Source: Kudoa neothunni (Eukaryota > Cnidaria). From it: DNA of 64,000 nucleotides. Below the pieces are notes generated by a model. It was given only the letters and a program-made list of their open reading frames with translations. It was not told the DNA's origin and did no database searches. Location: NCBI GenBank assembly GCA_964304625.1, contig OZ199838.1:14012001-14076000 (forward strand), written 5' to 3'. Of the stretch, positions 11,740 to 23,394 are shown piece after piece; the stretch's first letter is position 1; each line of letters opens with the position of its first letter. Both the position numbers and the translations under genes were made by a program.

Positions 11740-12580
11740 TAGTAATATTTTTAAGTTTACTGGCAATTGTAATGTGTACTTCTCGTCCAATGCCCGTTTG
11801 GTGTTAATTTGATTTAAACCAAATAAAAGAATATTATCCAGTAGTTGTTGATTTGCCCGATGGAATCAAAGACACAGAATTTGATTAAAAGCTATCTGAA
11901 TGTCTTATTTCTGTATATGAACATGCTGGCTGAACAACTTAAGCCCTAGATTGATTTTTCAAAACATTTCCAAACCGAAGCAAACTTTTGTCTCTCAAAT
12001 GTATTTGACTGGATGAATGATGATTTCGCAGCTAAAAAGATTAATTTTCTGAGAAATCACAAGGATATTCTTGACCGTCCTTTATTGTAAGTTAGAAATG
12101 AGTTGATCGTAAGACTGAATTTTTCCTCGATAAAATAGTCCGGGGAATCCATCATTGTATATTAAACAACATGAGAGATTGTTGTCCATCAGTTACATTT
12201 TTTGAGACAGTCGAACACATCGATCTAACCATTCAATTGTCGATTGAAGGTGAGAATATTGATGATCTACGCAATCTAATACATATAAAGACAAGACAGA
12301 ACTAAAAAACGAATATAATTTACCCTGTAAATTACTTAAAGATCCGAATAAACCAACTACTGATAGTGGATTTTGGTAAAAAGATCAAATATCAAATATC
12401 TTCCCATTGTCGTCCCAACTTGCACAAGATTTGTTATCGTCGCCTGTGTCATCAATTACTGTTGAACGGAGATTTTCGAAAATGAACTATATATTCCCAA
12501 AGAAGAATGAGATTGTACGATTGAACGAATTGCCATGCTGTCGATTTTAAATTTTAACGACCCACCCATGCTTTAACCCC
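11740..12580 (+). mobile_element. Decayed hAT transposase, right copy
   Basis: Second representation of the relic at 7440-8280, with the same C-terminal hAT motif (VERRFSKMNYIFP) near 12460. It differs from the left copy by one-base length changes. It is probably the same locus. Confidence 0.65.
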
Positions 12581-12696
12581 TGTCTAGTCACAATATTTGT
12601 TTTAGTCGTTTAAACTGGTTTTATTTTTTTCTCGAAATATACGTCGAAAAAGCCGTTTTAGTAAATAATGTTGTTTATTTGTAACACAAGGTCCTA

Positions 12697-12790
12697 GCTG
12701 GGATTCGAACCCTGGGTTACGTGCATTAAACGGTGGTGGTGCCGTACCGCACTGCTCTCGATTGTGCACCTGTGGTTGGTGGACTACAAT
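12697..12790 (-). repeat. tRNA-like / SINE-head sequence, right copy
   Basis: Second representation of the element at 8397-8490. Here the T-arm reads CAGGG-TTCGAAT-CCCAG, pairing at 4 of 5 positions, one G more than in the left copy. Confidence 0.4.
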
Positions 12791-13148
12791 CCTTATCTAT
12801 TAATCCACATGTTGCATTATTGACAAAAGCCGTCGCTTTAAAAGATAAACGTCGAAAAATGTAAGGCCTATTCACAAGTAAGACTTAGTGTGATTAAATT
12901 TTAATGACGCACGCGCTCCTATTAATTTAGGATTAAAATTCGCCGTGCTAATACCCTCCGCCTTTGGAAGAAGTAAACTTTAAATGAGGAATCCATACCA
13001 AATAAAGGTAGTAAATGCGTGAAAATTTTAGACTCTCGTATATATAATTTTAAGATATATAATTAATGCGAAAGAAATACATTCAAAACGATAATTCAAA
13101 AGGCTGAATAAAATGAAAGGAGGGTGAAAGTTTGATAATAATAATTTC

Positions 13149-14878
13149 TTAGTTGGGTTGCTCAAGAAGTTGGCAGTTTGGTAGGAAATCTTCCCACAAA
13201 TTTTTTATCTAAGCAAATTTGTGAAATGTGAGAGAAATTAAAAAAACCTTAGATTCTAATTCAAAGAGAGCTTTGAAATAGGCTAGAATAGCTTTTTTAG
13301 CATGTTTCACACGAGTTTTCTAAGAAAATAATTAACATACGAATAGAACCAAGAGAGAGAAAGAGAATTACGTCAAAAACATCCACTTCGTATTTGAGAT
13401 TTTCAAGCAAAGTGTCTAGTTCCTTTTTGCAGTCGGCTTTGGCCATTTCGATCTACAAAATTTGATTACCCATCAGTGTTCGTCAATCGAGATAATAATC
13501 ACATCATAAATTTCTTGCTTGTATTGGGTGATTTTTCTCGGCGTAGAAACATGCTCTTTTTGTTTTAGCTCATCATTTTTTACAACCAGACGATTGGAAA
13601 GGTTGTTGTATTCGTTGCTGAGAATGATGGCATTTTTGAAAATGGAAATAAGTCCAAGGATCCACATGTGAGTGTGTTTCACTGTAGCTACACCGTATTT
13701 CACAGTGTATCTAGCCTATCGTCCAATTTGATTATTCACATTGATTAAACCAACAATAATACTTTATCTTGATAGAGAGAGGCCTGTTGTTCTTTGAGAC
13801 TAGCCAACTTGTTGAAAACACTGGCAAGACCGCCAAAATTTTCCGCAAAACACAAATTAGTACACACCGACGAGAAAAATTCAATTTCTCGAGCAATAGC
13901 TAATTATTAATTAAAATCAATTTCAATAAAAGATTAAAGCAAATACCAAAAGTTTGGTGGTGAATCAATCGTGAAAACTGTGCCAAATTGTTTAACTTTG
14001 GTTCAATTCGCACTAAATTCTCATATGTTTCTTCGAACCACTGCGAACGAATAAATATTATTGAACAATTTGTTTACTAACTTGAGAATAATTACAGGTT
14101 CAAAATTAGTAAAATTTATGTTGGATAGCCAGTGTTTGTTGACACGTTCAGCAATACGAGCTATTTTTCCCTTATTTTTTTGAAATCTAATTTTAGTGGG
14201 CCACTAAAATTAATTGATCAGTCGCGGTATTCAAAGTTATTCTGTTAGATTTCTTTTTACTTCTTGATCCACCAAAAAGTTGATAAATTCAGGATCTTGA
14301 TTTGTTTTAACGTGGGTTGCAATGCTGTTCAAGAAACTACGTAAACATAAGAAATTATTGAACTTATTAATTTTCAACTTACAGTTCCAGCTGATACATT
14401 CTCTCGTCCAATTCCACAAATTGATCAGATACAGCATCGGAACTTGTTTTAATTTTAGCCATAGCTGAAATGAAGATTTAATTTTTGGTGTTCGATTAAA
14501 CTTAGCGAATATTACCTACTAACGATTTGTTAGGAGGTTTCACGATCATCACACCAAGTGGTTTGTATTTGCTGGTCAAATATTCAAACAACGTGACGAA
14601 ATCTGTATATCTTCGATAGACTACATTCTCTTTGGATGCAAAAGCCGAATGGTCGCTCTATCAAGCAAAACAGTTTTAGTTTTTGCCATTAAAACAACTT
14701 AAATTTGTTTATTCATTGATGTACTTTTTGTTAAAATTTGATAGCGAATGTAAGCACTAAGACCCTCACCTACAAATAGATTATAATTTGTAGAGATTTT
14801 GAGGTTGAAATACGACCTAGAAGAAAAAATAAAAGTACCAGTTTTAGTAGGTTCGCTCACTGTTATTTCCATATTCAT
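13149..14878 (-). CDS. Sorting nexin 1/2-like SNX-BAR protein, right copy
   Basis: Same gene as 8848-10573, with the same twelve-exon layout, PX domain and Vps5/BAR region. The stop codon is TAA here and TAG in the left copy. The first intron is a few bases longer. The few exon differences I noticed do not break the frame. Because the segment abuts the gap exactly, I take this as the same locus in the right contig. A genuine recent tandem duplication is the alternative. Confidence 0.85.
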
Positions 14879-15697
14879 GATTGATTTGTTGTCCTAAATT
14901 CATGTAATTCATATATTAGAAACGTTACAAAACATTATTTTCCATATATCAACCTACTCTAATATAAAATAATAACAACCGAGCAAGGAGCCGATCTCAC
15001 TTTAATTTTCGGAAAACTATTATAAGCTGATAACTTCGGTTATTGATCTGCGACTTAATGTGGGGTGGATTTAAATGGTCGTTTTTCAATTTAATATAGC
15101 CAATTTAAACCACTTTAAACATAAGTCATGAGTATTAATAAGTTATATGCTCATTAATCACACTAAGTTTGTTATTCTATTTATTTTTTTTCGTTTTACT
15201 AATTATCTTTATTATTTTATAAAACTCTTTCTATTATTTTTTTCAATCAATATAAAGTATTAATCTCCATAATAATGAAATTTTTTCGATCCTCAATTTC
15301 TAATTCTTAGCTTAAGGTTTCTTACTAATCCACTTGCGATGTTATAAATAATATTGTTTGTTTTATTGTCTATAAAAGAAATGTATTTTGCTAACTATAT
15401 CAGTATATTGAAGGATCTAGTTAATGTTCCTGATTTTATATTCAGTCTTGAAATAGATTAATGTTCAAAAAAGAAAACATTTTTTTGCAGTTTAAAATTA
15501 TATTCACTGATTGATAACATTTGCATGTCCTTAGAATTTAAATAGGGTTAGGTTTTATGTTTAAAATCTCGTAATTTGGTAACAACAAATTTATAATATT
15601 CCATTATTTTTCTATTTCAAATTAGCATTCTGCATTCTTTAAGTATAAACTAAACTATAAATTTCATAAAATATTAAAAAGCTAAATGAATAGAGGG

Positions 15698-17101
15698 TTA
15701 TTGTGTCGGAGTTGCAGTTGTAGTTGTAGTAAACGGGGTTTCACAGATGGCTTTGCAATCGTCCATACTTTCGAAATTGTTATAGTTTCCATTTAAGCCT
15801 CCATATTTAAATTTCTCGCACGCTGGTGTAGTTGCTTGGGCTGTTATAAAAAAATCGGTCCACATTAAGGATTCCATTTGCGTGTGAACTTTCACTCACC
15901 TCTCCTGCTTTTTCTAAAGAACACACTTCAATAGCTTCCTCTATAGTTGGTTGATTAACTATATATTAATTTAAATTCAAAATAACTTAATTTCTCAATC
16001 TAATACCTGCTGGACAATAGCTCAAACACAGTTCTAGAGTGGGGAATCGATTTTCGGACGGATTAAAATCACTAGTTTTGTCTTTTTTTGCAAAGGCTAT
16101 GGAAATTGGCACACACTTTTTTGTTTTTGTCAAAGTAGTATCTCTCTTTAACTGGATCTACGTCGGTTGTGCTTCCTGTTCCCAACATTTGGTCAGGACC
16201 ATCTCTTTTGCAAGCTCCTATTTGCTTTTCAGGTGCTAAAGTTCAATAAGGAAATATACCTCATTCTAATGCTTACGTATGCATAAACCAACACATTCTT
16301 GAAAGGAATTAAAGAAACCTCGCTTAGCTTCTTTTTTAACTGCGCTGTAAATACACTTTTCGCCGTTAGGATGCATAACTATCTTCACCGCAGGTTCCGC
16401 ACTTTCCACTTGTTCTCGTCTCACATTACAGTCGAAGTCATTTGGAACGGGATATTTATCGTCATCTGCTGTACCAGCGGGAGCTTCCGCACTGACACTT
16501 GATATCTTGTCGTCTACCTTTTTTATTAAAAAATCTTCTTTTTAATTAAAACATGTACTTTGGCAGGCTTTTAAACAGTCCTCTTTTGTGAGGAAATTGT
16601 TGGCATTCCCTCCACATCCATTATATTTAAAAGTTTCACAAACGCCACTTGCAGTGCCTTCGGCCCCTGTTCTTTTAAAGTACCATCTGTCTAACTTTTT
16701 ACCATCAGTTAATGAACAGCCTCCTTCGTTTAAACTTTCAGCACAAGCATATATTTGTTCTTCTGGAGTAAATTTAACTGAATTGTATATTAAAAACAAA
16801 ATTTAATAACGGAGCTTACAATGTTGTTCGCATTCCTCTCGAGTTGCGAAATTATTTTGAATTTCCACCATTACCCAAATATTCAAAAGTAAGGCAAGTT
16901 GCGGTATCTTTATCTACGTACCATCTTCTCACAGAGAAGTTTTCACCTTCTTTTGCCCAATGAGGCCTTTCCCCGTCCATCTTCTCATAATTAACCAAGG
17001 CAGGTACTATTTTCTAGTTACGTTTTATTTATAATTACTAAGAAACCTGAATATATCCTAGAAAAAGTTAAAAAAATCAAGAGGAATATTAATTGTTTCA
17101 T
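15698..17101 (-). CDS. Secreted multi-Kunitz-domain protein (frame-broken as given)
   Basis: The start at 17101 gives a signal peptide, MKQLIFLLIFLTFSRIYS, followed by a short intron and four Kunitz-like (BPTI) units, so it is probably a secreted protease inhibitor. Unit 1 has RRWYVDKDTATCLTFEYLGN and lacks the usual first, second and fourth cysteines. Unit 2 (about 16799-16552) is complete, with CSLTDGKKLDRWYF, CETFKYNGCGGNANNF and DCLKAC. Unit 3 is strongly diverged (CIYSAVKKEAKRGFFNSF, ECVGLC). Further units follow (RYYFDKNKKVC, ELCLSYC; then RFF, ACEKFKYGG, DDCKAIC) and a Thr-rich tail. Three one-base excesses disturb the frame: an A run near 16855, a T run near 15850 and a CC near 16095. 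Two of these are homopolymers, so consensus error is likelier than pseudogenisation. Confidence 0.75.
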
Positions 17102-17627
17102 TATGATAAGGTTTTCTAACTCGGATTAGAGAAAATCGTACTTATTCATTTTTCTGTCGCAATAGATCACTCTATTGAACCAAAAATATAATCCTATTCG
17201 TTATATACATCAATTTAGTTGTGTTGTAAATTATACTAAAAATAACTTTTAAATATAATTTACTTGGCCGTAAACTATTTAAACATAAAATAACTACAAA
17301 AATCATTATTTATTCACTGATGTAAAAGTTAACTCTAAAATATATCAATTCTTATATATAAATGTATATATAAAGAATAAAATTGATGTTGCATTTTCTA
17401 GTTTCAACGGATTTTTTCTGAATTAATTTCATATTTCAGAAAACTACGAAATAATAATTATCTCAAATAGGAAAAACTCAAAAATTGTTATGTTTACAGT
17501 TAATGAGTTGTATATCGTATAATGGATGGAAAATATGAGAATAGCCGAGTAACTAAAGTAAAAAACACTTTTTTTGTAGAAAAGTTATGATAACCATGCG
17601 CACGCACATAAAAATAAAAACCCAGTT
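17102..17627. other. Divergent intergenic region
   Basis: This 526-bp AT-rich spacer separates the starts of the Kunitz gene (minus) and the ATRIP-like gene (plus), so both promoters should be here. No specific motif is recognisable. Confidence 0.4.
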
Positions 17628-19029
17628 ATGATCCCCCACCCAACAAAAAGAAATGTGGATGAACTTCTTCAGATAGATTCCGATCTAGATGATATTTTTG
17701 CAGATGATAATTTTGAAGAGGAATTAATTAAAGCTTCATCAAACTCTCAGAGCGCGACACAAAATAAACCGCTCGAATGCGAAAGCGTCTTATTGACAGG
17801 ACAATTAAAAAATTTACGTAGCAATTTGGAAGTGACAAAAAAAGACCTTGAAAATGCGCAAACTCAAATTATCCAACTCCAAAAATTACTTAACAATGAA
17901 GAGAATGATTATAAGAAAGAAGCTGTTGTGGAAATAGATCGCCTGAAATCACTGGTTGAGTTTCAGAGTGAAATTATTAAACACAATTCCCTAGCGTCGA
18001 GCTCGAAACTTACCGCGAAAATCGATGGGTCTATTGTTTCCTCCCCGAAACCAATGATTGAAATCCACAATAGGTCTCCGTTTATTTTAAAAAAGAGTGA
18101 AGACTTTCAAAAGGACCTAGATATTGGCGGCGGTAAACAACCTGCTGCGAAAAACACAGGAAAGCCATCGTGTTTGATAAAAAATTATTTTTTAAACCTA
18201 AGCAATAATACAGATTATTTGGATGACCTCAAAACTTTTATCACGATCGAACGATCTGCTTTTATAGAGTTTATTAATTTTATCAATTACATTAGAAAAT
18301 CTCAAAAAAATCAACCCAATCGGATTAAGGTATTTACTTGAGGTGATCTTTACTATTTGGAGTTAGGATGCCGATCGACCAACAATTACATTTCTAAATC
18401 TCCTAACCAGTTGTATCGTCAAGTTGTCGTCCAATAAAGTCAGCCATTTAGTAAGGATTTTGTTTGGTTGTTTAGAAATAATCGACTAATATAGAAACAA
18501 ATTGAACTCTTTTACAAATCCTTACAATGGATCATTTCCAATAATATGTAACAAAATTTTTATAGTTGTGTTGGATTATTTATATAATTCAATCTCTAGC
18601 TTTAATATCGAATTATTCCAGTCTAAAATAAAATTAATGGTTTTGAAGGCGTTCAAAAATCCGTTGTCGTTAAACGAGTCATCTGTTTTTATGAGTTTTA
18701 TGCTTTTAATTAAAACTATGGCATACCAAACTAATGATTTTAATTACTTGGGTACGTTTTTAATTTTTGATGTAGTTGGCGATTTTTTAACCTTGATTTT
18801 GGTAGATATTTTGTTACAAAATATCATGGACTATAAGGACAAATTTTCTGACCAGAGCTTCTCAAATATGCTCAATTTTGTAGGAGAATTACGTTTTGTT
18901 GCAAAATTCAATATTGATTTGTTTTAGTTTTTATCATTCTTGCATTCATGGATAAATGAAAAACCGTCAGATGTTTCAGATTCGACAATAAATGTACATT
19001 TTCCGTCGCAAAATATAATTTGTAATTAA
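17628..19029 (+). CDS. ATRIP-like coiled-coil / helical-repeat protein
   Basis: Proposed exons are 17628-18329, 18367 to about 18453, about 18494-18879 and 18928-19029. The N-terminus has an acidic-aromatic patch, DSDLDDIFADDNFEEELIKA, then a coiled coil at about residues 55-115 (GQLKNLRSNLEVTKKDLENA). A Ser/Lys-rich linker is followed by helical segments such as FLNLLTSCIVKLSSNKVSHL, which suit HEAT-type repeats. The order of acidic RPA-binding patch, coiled coil and helical C-terminus is that of ATRIP, the partner of the ATR checkpoint kinase, and the segment GQLKNLRSNL resembles ATRIP's EIKILRDSL. Similarity is modest and the protein is shorter than vertebrate ATRIP. The third exon boundary uses a weak donor. 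Another coiled-coil protein is possible. Confidence 0.5.
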
Positions 19030-19519
19030 ATATTGATAGATTTTAGAAGTCTTTGTTAAAATTAACCATTTCATTGAAAGAAAATCACTCCGGTCCTCAT
19101 TTCAACCCCCACAACATTACAACCTAATTAAAACCCCCTCTTTAACATTTGGAATTGGTAATATTCCAAATAAACAACCCTTTCAGTAATTCTCTACTCG
19201 ATCTGCTTTATCAACTAATATATGTATATATTTAGCAACCTCATCTCATGGATGGTTATTATATGCCCAAAGCTAAATTTGTCTTTCAATGGAAATCCTG
19301 CCAAAAAACAAAAAATTATTAATTTGTATAGTTTTCTAACCGGTATTTTTAGCTGTTATCATATAACAATATAATTCACTTATTGGTTTTAAATGATTTT
19401 ACATTTCCTTTCCTCGTCTATAAAAGCTGCAATTTTTGTATAAACTTGTGAATATTAACAACTATAATTTTAGCATTAAAAATAAATTTATGAATTTTTA
19501 CGCCAACTATTGCCTTTTT

Positions 19520-20165
19520 TCCTCGAAAATAAGACCTACCGTGATAATAAAACCTAGTATGAATTTTTAGGTTGTAGTTAATATAAGATCAAGCGATATT
19601 TTTATGGTAATCTTGAATAAGACCTAAAATTGTTTCAAAGTGTCTTGGTAGCGATTATTCAACAGGATCTTGATTAATAGGTTCTAGTTTCAACAATAAT
19701 GAGAAATTACTTTTTCTGTAAATATGAAACTTAGAATTATTATTGTTTGGTGAAAATATAACCCATTATTCAGCCGCAAATATCTTATAATTGCGAAAAT
19801 ATTAAAATTTTTAATGGTTTGTTTAATCTTTTATATACCCAATATACTCTCATAGTTATTCTCTTGTATCAGGGGTAAATATTAAGTTTTTAAATAATTT
19901 CATAGACAACGATAACGTTTTCTATGAAGATAATAATTTCCTTCTATAAAAAATTCACCTACTTTACCTGTTAATATAGTCACATAGGAGCGTAATCCTA
20001 TTGATCTCATGCCAGAAATATAAAATCTACTTCGTAAATAAAACCTAATAGCTATAAAAATTGTGTAAAATTAATATAAGACTGGGTCTCATTTACAAGG
20101 AAACACGATATTAAATTTGTACGTTGAATGTATCCTTCCTTGTGCTTAAGACCTCATTTTAATAG
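19520..20165. repeat. Dispersed AATAAGACCTA-type motif array
   Basis: A short motif recurs in one orientation: AATAAGACCTACCGTG near 19528, AATAAAACCTAGTATG near 19545, AATAAGACCTAAAATTG near 19616, AATAAAACCTAATAGC near 20037 and CTTAAGACCTC near 20146. Spacing is irregular. The pattern resembles the subterminal repeats of DNA transposons, but no ends or transposase were found. The rest of 19030-20266 has no gene. Confidence 0.4.
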
Positions 20166-20266
20166 TAAGTTCATTTATTTTAGATCAATTATTTATTTAA
20201 ATCAACTCATTTTAAGGTAAAATCTATCGAAAACAAATTGTAAAGAAAATGTTTTACATTTAGTTA

Positions 20267-21626
20267 TTAACCCTCCACATAAACTGGGATCCATTTTGAC
20301 CACAAACGAAGTTGCCATCCCGTTTTCTCAGCCGTTATATAATAATTAAAATCTAAACTTCTTCTATTCTCATAAAACAAATTTATCTTTAGAGAATAGA
20401 TTTATTGAAATTTTCATATGTCATAACAAATTTTATAACAAAAACATCTTGGGAGTATAATTGGGGTCCAAATGGACTCCAGAATTTTTTTAAATATTTA
20501 AAAAAAATATTATTATTTATATTAATTTTTAAATGGAATTTTAATTTAAACGCATTTTACATACGAAAATCCAACAAATAATTTTTCGCCGCGCAAGCGC
20601 CCGTGTGCAAGTTTCTATTGTGTAAGCATGGATTTCTTGTTGTAAGATAGTGAGGGTAATATTGACACTAATGAAAAAGATAGACCTAATCTAATGTATT
20701 TGAAAGAGACTGTTGGCGATGAGAATCTAGTTTGTGATGAAAATGACGATTTGCTTGTAGACAAAAACAACGATTTATGGAGTGCAATCAAACCAAAGAA
20801 AACCAAGATGGTGTCAGAAAATAAAACGAATTTTCTTCAAGGTGTGACTATGTAGGCCACATATAGGATCTTTAGTATTGTAGGATGTTTTCATCATTTC
20901 TTCCCAATAGAAATAGTGGGGGAAAACAATTAATATATACTACTCAGTGCGGTAAAAATCACTATGGAAATAAATGAAAAGATTTTGGTGTTAATGAAAT
21001 GCATGGTTTTATTGGCCGTTTATTGTACATAATTATCCATAAGGATAATCTATGGTCTATTATTAAAATGTTTAATTATGACGAAGGTAGAGGATATGCA
21101 AAGATCTTTTTTCTTTGCACAGGTACAGATTCAGGTGACTAATAAGAGCGATCCGATCCGCCTTGATAATGCAGAAACTACGTAAGGATGGCGGCTAAAT
21201 GATAAATTTTTTCCAATTAGAGAAATAAGGGACATTTAGGTTAACGTGGAGAACAAAAATTATAACCACGGAGAAAATATATGTCGTGATGTGCAATTTT
21301 GTTCCTTTTAGAGGCAATTGCTCTTTTAGGCAATATATAAAATGTAAATCAGCAAAATATGGCTTAAAATTTTTTATTTGAGTATATCCAGCATTTATAT
21401 TATGTGTTTATGAAGTTACAAACGAATTCCAACATCCGCAACTCTAAAATAATCGGTCGTCCCATTTATATAGGCGCACGCGTTAGAAAAAACATTTCTT
21501 AAAATTATAATTTTGTAGATTGATAGAAAACACAATTATTAAACGAAATCACAAAATAACTCTTGGTTCCAAATGGACCCCAGTTATATTCCGAGGGGCT
21601 TGATTAATTGTTACTTAGAAGGTTAA
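20267..21626 (+). mobile_element. piggyBac element with decayed transposase
   Basis: TTAA lies at both ends (20267-20270 and 21623-21626). The left terminus is TTAACCCTCC. The inverted right terminus TTAACCTTCTAAGTAACA is identical over these 18 bases to the left end of the piggyBac element at 49851, so the two are one family. Palindromes lie inside the ends (GGGGTCCAAATGGACTCC near 20463; TTCCAAATGGACCCC near 21571). Transposase pieces on the plus strand include an acidic N-terminus near 20625-20820 and FRGNC-like then KYGLKIF text near 21310-21380. The frame is heavily broken. Confidence 0.8.
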
Positions 21627-22074
21627 AGATAATACAAAAAAATTCATGTGGACTCAATGAAAATTTAATTATAGTTTCAAAATGATGTACTTATAAATGA
21701 AGTTAATTATATTTTTAATGCCGTAATATAAATTCTTCATCAAACGAAAATATTGCCGAGTTCGACAATGAACCCATAAGAATTGACTGTTCATATTCTA
21801 ACAAGATAAAAATAAATGACAATTATGACCAAACATTTTTATCATAAATTCTTAATAGACAAAAAGATGTAGATAAAATAGCTAACAATCACATAAATTA
21901 AAAATTAATATTTAAGTTAATTCTATATTTTAATACAATATTTAATTTAAAAAAAGTTATTTTATTATTGTAACAAAGATTGGTTCGATTTATGGACTAG
22001 AAATAAATGAATCGACGACGGATTAGTGTTTTATAGCTATCGTGAATGATCGTTACCAATCGCCACATCAAAAA
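21627..22074. other. Region upstream of SRRM2
   Basis: AT-rich sequence between the piggyBac element and the SRRM2-like start. It should hold that gene's promoter and 5' UTR. No element is recognisable. Confidence 0.4.
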
Positions 22075-23359
22075 ATGTACAACGGAATAGGAGTGCCAAC
22101 CGCCAGAGGCACTGGGACAAATGGCTATGTTCAAAAAAACATGTCATTTATTGCGAAACCAGTTTCAAGATCTGCGTATAACGACAAGGATCGCCTAAAA
22201 AAGATGCTGAGCCATGCAATGAAGGAACCAAATGAAGAAATTGTTGAACATGAGAGAAAAAGAAAATTGGAGGTGCAGTGTGTTGAATATGAAATGGAAC
22301 TTGAGGAGCAAGGCTTGTCGAAGGAGGAAATTGATGAGAAAGTTGAGCAAAAACGCAAACAACTTTGGGCCGAATATTACGAACAACAGAACAAAACTGT
22401 CGTGGTTAATGGTGAGGAGATCAACTACAAAGTGCACATGGAGAATATGGAAAATGAGGCCAAGAACAAAAAGATGAGAAAGGCTTTTGGATTGAATGAG
22501 AATCATGAAAGAAGTAGTTTTTTCGGACAAGAGAAACCACCGGAGACTGGCCTACCCCCACCAAGTCGTGGTCTAATTGCCAACAACCAGCCACATAAGA
22601 GTGGTCCAAATGAGAAAGTCGAGGAAGAAGAAATGAATCAAATGTTGTCGTCGTCCTCATCCAATGAAGAATGTTCTTCGCCTGCCAAAACCAAATCGAA
22701 GCGATATTCAAATAATGTTGTTGAGTCAGTGTATATGAAGTCACGGACGAGGGATCTTAGTTCGTCCCCAGGTTCTGCAGGTGGTAAGTCGTTGGTCAAA
22801 CGCAAGTCAAGGTCGAGTTCACATTCTGGACAAAGAAGACACTCAAATCGAACCTTATCATTTAATGAATCCCTCAGACATCGCCATTCATCTAGTGTTT
22901 CGTCTTCTGAACGTGGGCGTAACCGTAGAGAAACTACTGTTGGAAGGGGACGAGCTGTTGGGAAACCATACCGTCACGTCGTAAGGAGAAAACGTCGTTA
23001 CTCAAGTTCTACAAGCTCAAATTCCAATGTTGATCGCCGTCAAAGTCGAACAAATAAACCCTACGAAAAGAAAGATACATCGCGTCGTTCAACCTACCTC
23101 AATCCTAAACGAAACGAAAGATCGTCGTCTAGCCGATCACGATCTCCATTATCCAGTAGAACAGAATCAAGACGTGACCGTAGTAAAAGAAGACGCTCGA
23201 CTTCGTCTAGTTCAGCGACAAACAGACCTGGTCGGTATTTTAACTCAAAGTAACAGTATTTTTGTCATTAATTTTAAATTTGTTTTAAGGAATCCACCTG
23301 GCATTCGAAGCAGCGGCAGCAGTTCATCATTTGATGAAAGAAGGAAAAGAAGGCGATAA
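22075..23359 (+). CDS. SRRM2: SRRM2/Cwc21-type spliceosomal RS protein
   Basis: This is a spliceosome component of the cwf21 family (yeast Cwc21, human SRRM2/SRm300), placed near the catalytic centre of the active spliceosome. Exons 22075-23234 and 23290-23359 give 409 aa with a 55-nt intron. The start is the ATG at 22075 because the protein then opens MYNGIGVPTARGTGTNGYVQ, the family's invariant beginning. The cwf21 helix follows, with HERKRKLEVQCVEYEMELEE and KEEIDEKVEQKRKQLW. The remainder is an RS-rich tail with many SR and RR repeats ending FDERRKRRR. It is far shorter than human SRRM2 and close to an invertebrate or yeast-like form. The last exon restores a basic tail that would be lost by reading through the intron. 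Its stop lies 35 bp from the stop of the convergent eIF2B-alpha gene. Confidence 0.9.
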
Positions 23360-23394
23360 AAATAACTAAATACATTTATTTTTTGTATATGTTT

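Larger units (their letters stand above)
11318..15428. repeat. Duplicated segment, right copy (start of right contig)
   Basis: It matches 7019-11117 from its first base after the gap to its last. It continues into unique sequence at 15429, while the left copy ends in N. Small differences from the left copy include an extra G in the tRNA-like B-box arm, SNX stop TAA instead of TAG, a 3-base change in the first SNX intron, and scattered homopolymer length changes. These suit two haplotypes or noisy contig ends. Confidence 0.9.

Noticed and set aside
8848-14878. A recent tandem duplication of the sorting nexin gene
   Set aside because: Both copies abut the gap exactly and share unique flanks on one side each, which an overlap of contig ends explains more simply. 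Kept as the alternative.
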